Source of the DNA: Microbacterium sp. Root61
GTDB taxonomy: Bacteria; Actinomycetota; Actinomycetes; Actinomycetales; Microbacteriaceae
Length of the DNA: 64,000 nucleotides
Assembly: GCF_001427525.1 (NCBI RefSeq)
Contig: NZ_LMGU01000001.1
Location: 2,983,713-3,047,712, forward strand
Reading direction: 5' to 3'
The notes beneath the pieces were generated by a model. It was not told the DNA's origin, did no database searches, and saw nothing but the letters and a program-made list of their open reading frames with translations. This document shows positions 63,354-64,000 of the stretch, piece after piece; within the stretch, counting starts at the first letter, position 1, and each line of letters starts with the position of its first letter. A program made the position numbers and the translations under genes.

Positions 63354-64000
63354 CTACCGGCCGTCGAGAGGCCAGCCGGTGTACGCCTCCGCGAGGTAGC
63401 GGCGGCCAGACTCGGACTCCACCACGGAGCGCAGCTCGCCGAGCTGGCGCAGGCGGTCGAAGTCCGAGGCATCCGGGGCCACGTGGAGCATGCTCGTCAT
63501 CCACCAGGAGAAGTGCTGCGCCTTCCAGATGCGGCGCAGGGCCTTCTCCGGGTACTCCTCGAGCAGCCGCGCGTCGCCCTCGAGCAGCAGCGCGCGGAGA
63601 GCCTTGTCGAGCAGGATGACATCGGCGACGGCGAGGTTCATGCCCTTCGCGCCGGTCGGCGGCACGGTGTGCGCAGCGTCTCCGACCAGGGCTACACGTC
63701 CCTTCAGCAGCTCGTGGGCGACGAAGCTGCGGAAGCGCAGCACGTCACGCTGGAAGATCGGACCTTCGGCGAGGGTGTGCCCATCCACGCGCGACTGCAG
63801 ATCATCCCAGATCTGCTGGTCGCTCATCGCGTTCGGGTCCATCTCGGGGTCGCACTGCAGGTACATCCGCTGCACGGTGGCGCTGCGCTGGCTGATCAGC
63901 GCGAAGCCGTTCGGGGAGTTGCTGTAGATCAGCTCGTCCGAGCTCGGCGGCGCTTCGCACAGGATGCCGAACCACGCGAACGGATACTCGCGGAAGTAGC
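63354..64000 (-). CDS. pobA: 4-hydroxybenzoate 3-monooxygenase, C-terminal part (cut by window edge)
   Basis: The reading frame runs off the right edge, so the N-terminal FAD fold is missing. The visible 214 or so residues start YFREYPFAWFGILCEAPPSS and contain RFRSFVAHELLKGRVALVGDAAHTVPPTGAKGMN-like segments, the second FAD motif GDAAHTVPPTGAKG, then WWMTSMLH and a C-terminus ending RRYLAEAYTGWPLDG. This matches PobA (about 394 residues). It hydroxylates 4-hydroxybenzoate to protocatechuate with NAD(P)H and O2. It is convergent with pcaC. It would take the 4-hydroxybenzoate released by the CYP199-type P450. Confidence 0.93.
   Translation of the reverse strand, partial: YFREYPFAWFGILCEAPPSSDELIYSNSPNGFALISQRSATVQRMYLQCDPEMDPNAMSDQQIWDDLQSRVDGHTLAEGPIFQRDVLRFRSFVAHELLKGRVALVGDAAHTVPPTGAKGMNLAVADVILLDKALRALLLEGDARLLEEYPEKALRRIWKAQHFSWWMTSMLHVAPDASDFDRLRQLGELRSVVESESGRRYLAEAYTGWPLDGR

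Overview
The window is about 64 kb of high-GC DNA with actinobacterial features: GTG and TTG starts, stop/start overlaps, and frequent GGATGCC/GGCATCC words. It looks like a chromosome of Microbacteriaceae, probably Microbacterium or a close relative (inference from style and gene content; no marker gene is present). Nearly every gene concerns uptake or breakdown of lignin-type aromatic compounds, especially methoxylated ones. No rRNA, tRNA, CRISPR array or insertion sequence was seen.

Layout. (1) 1-3.5 kb, minus strand: start of purU, metF, a MarR regulator and an aldehyde dehydrogenase. (2) 3.7-14.9 kb, plus strand: split transketolase, zinc alcohol dehydrogenase, a ribose-type ABC importer, two SDRs, a TIM-barrel epimerase, an aldehyde dehydrogenase and a small HtaA-like protein. 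(3) 15-23 kb: a second MarR paralogue divergent from a CYP199-type P450 operon with a Tau/Ssu-type ABC importer, dihydroxyacetone kinase and a phthalate-dioxygenase-type reductase. (4) 23.1-26.3 kb, minus: second HtaA-like protein, ferredoxin reductase, [2Fe-2S] ferredoxin and a GcoA-like P450. (5) 26.4-32.9 kb: IclR regulator, a second Tau/Ssu-type importer with two paralogous binding proteins, and a PaaX-type regulator. (6) 32.9-38.7 kb: CoA-dependent side-chain shortening (CoA ligase, MaoC hydratase, acyl-CoA dehydrogenase, amidohydrolase, SDR) with a divergent MarR. (7) 38.8-43.9 kb: 3-hydroxybenzoate 4-monooxygenase, a tandem-domain MarR protein, a YeiH-like membrane protein and a LysR regulator. 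(8) 43.9-52.4 kb: MFS transporter, VOC-type extradiol dioxygenase, oxalomesaconate tautomerase, CHA aldolase and oxalomesaconate hydratase, divergent from a tetrahydrofolate-dependent O-demethylase; then a GntR regulator and a MetE-like methyltransferase. (9) 52.5-64 kb: IclR, a Liv-type ABC importer, a second IclR, pcaHGBDC and the 3' part of pobA.

How it fits together. Methoxy groups appear to be removed in two ways. P450s give formaldehyde, possibly assimilated by the split transketolase plus dihydroxyacetone kinase. The GcvT-like demethylase gives methyl-THF, which MetF, PurU and the MetE-like protein can recycle. 4- and 3-hydroxybenzoate go through PobA and MobA to protocatechuate and the beta-ketoadipate branch. 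Gallate-type products appear to go through oxalomesaconate to pyruvate and oxaloacetate. Shared palindromes (TTACATGTAA at 3.56 and 15.6 kb; ATAGGTAAAT(T/A)ATC at 1.08 and 48.9 kb) suggest that distant parts of the region are co-regulated.

Functions are assigned from recognisable motifs and remembered family sequences; no database search was run.
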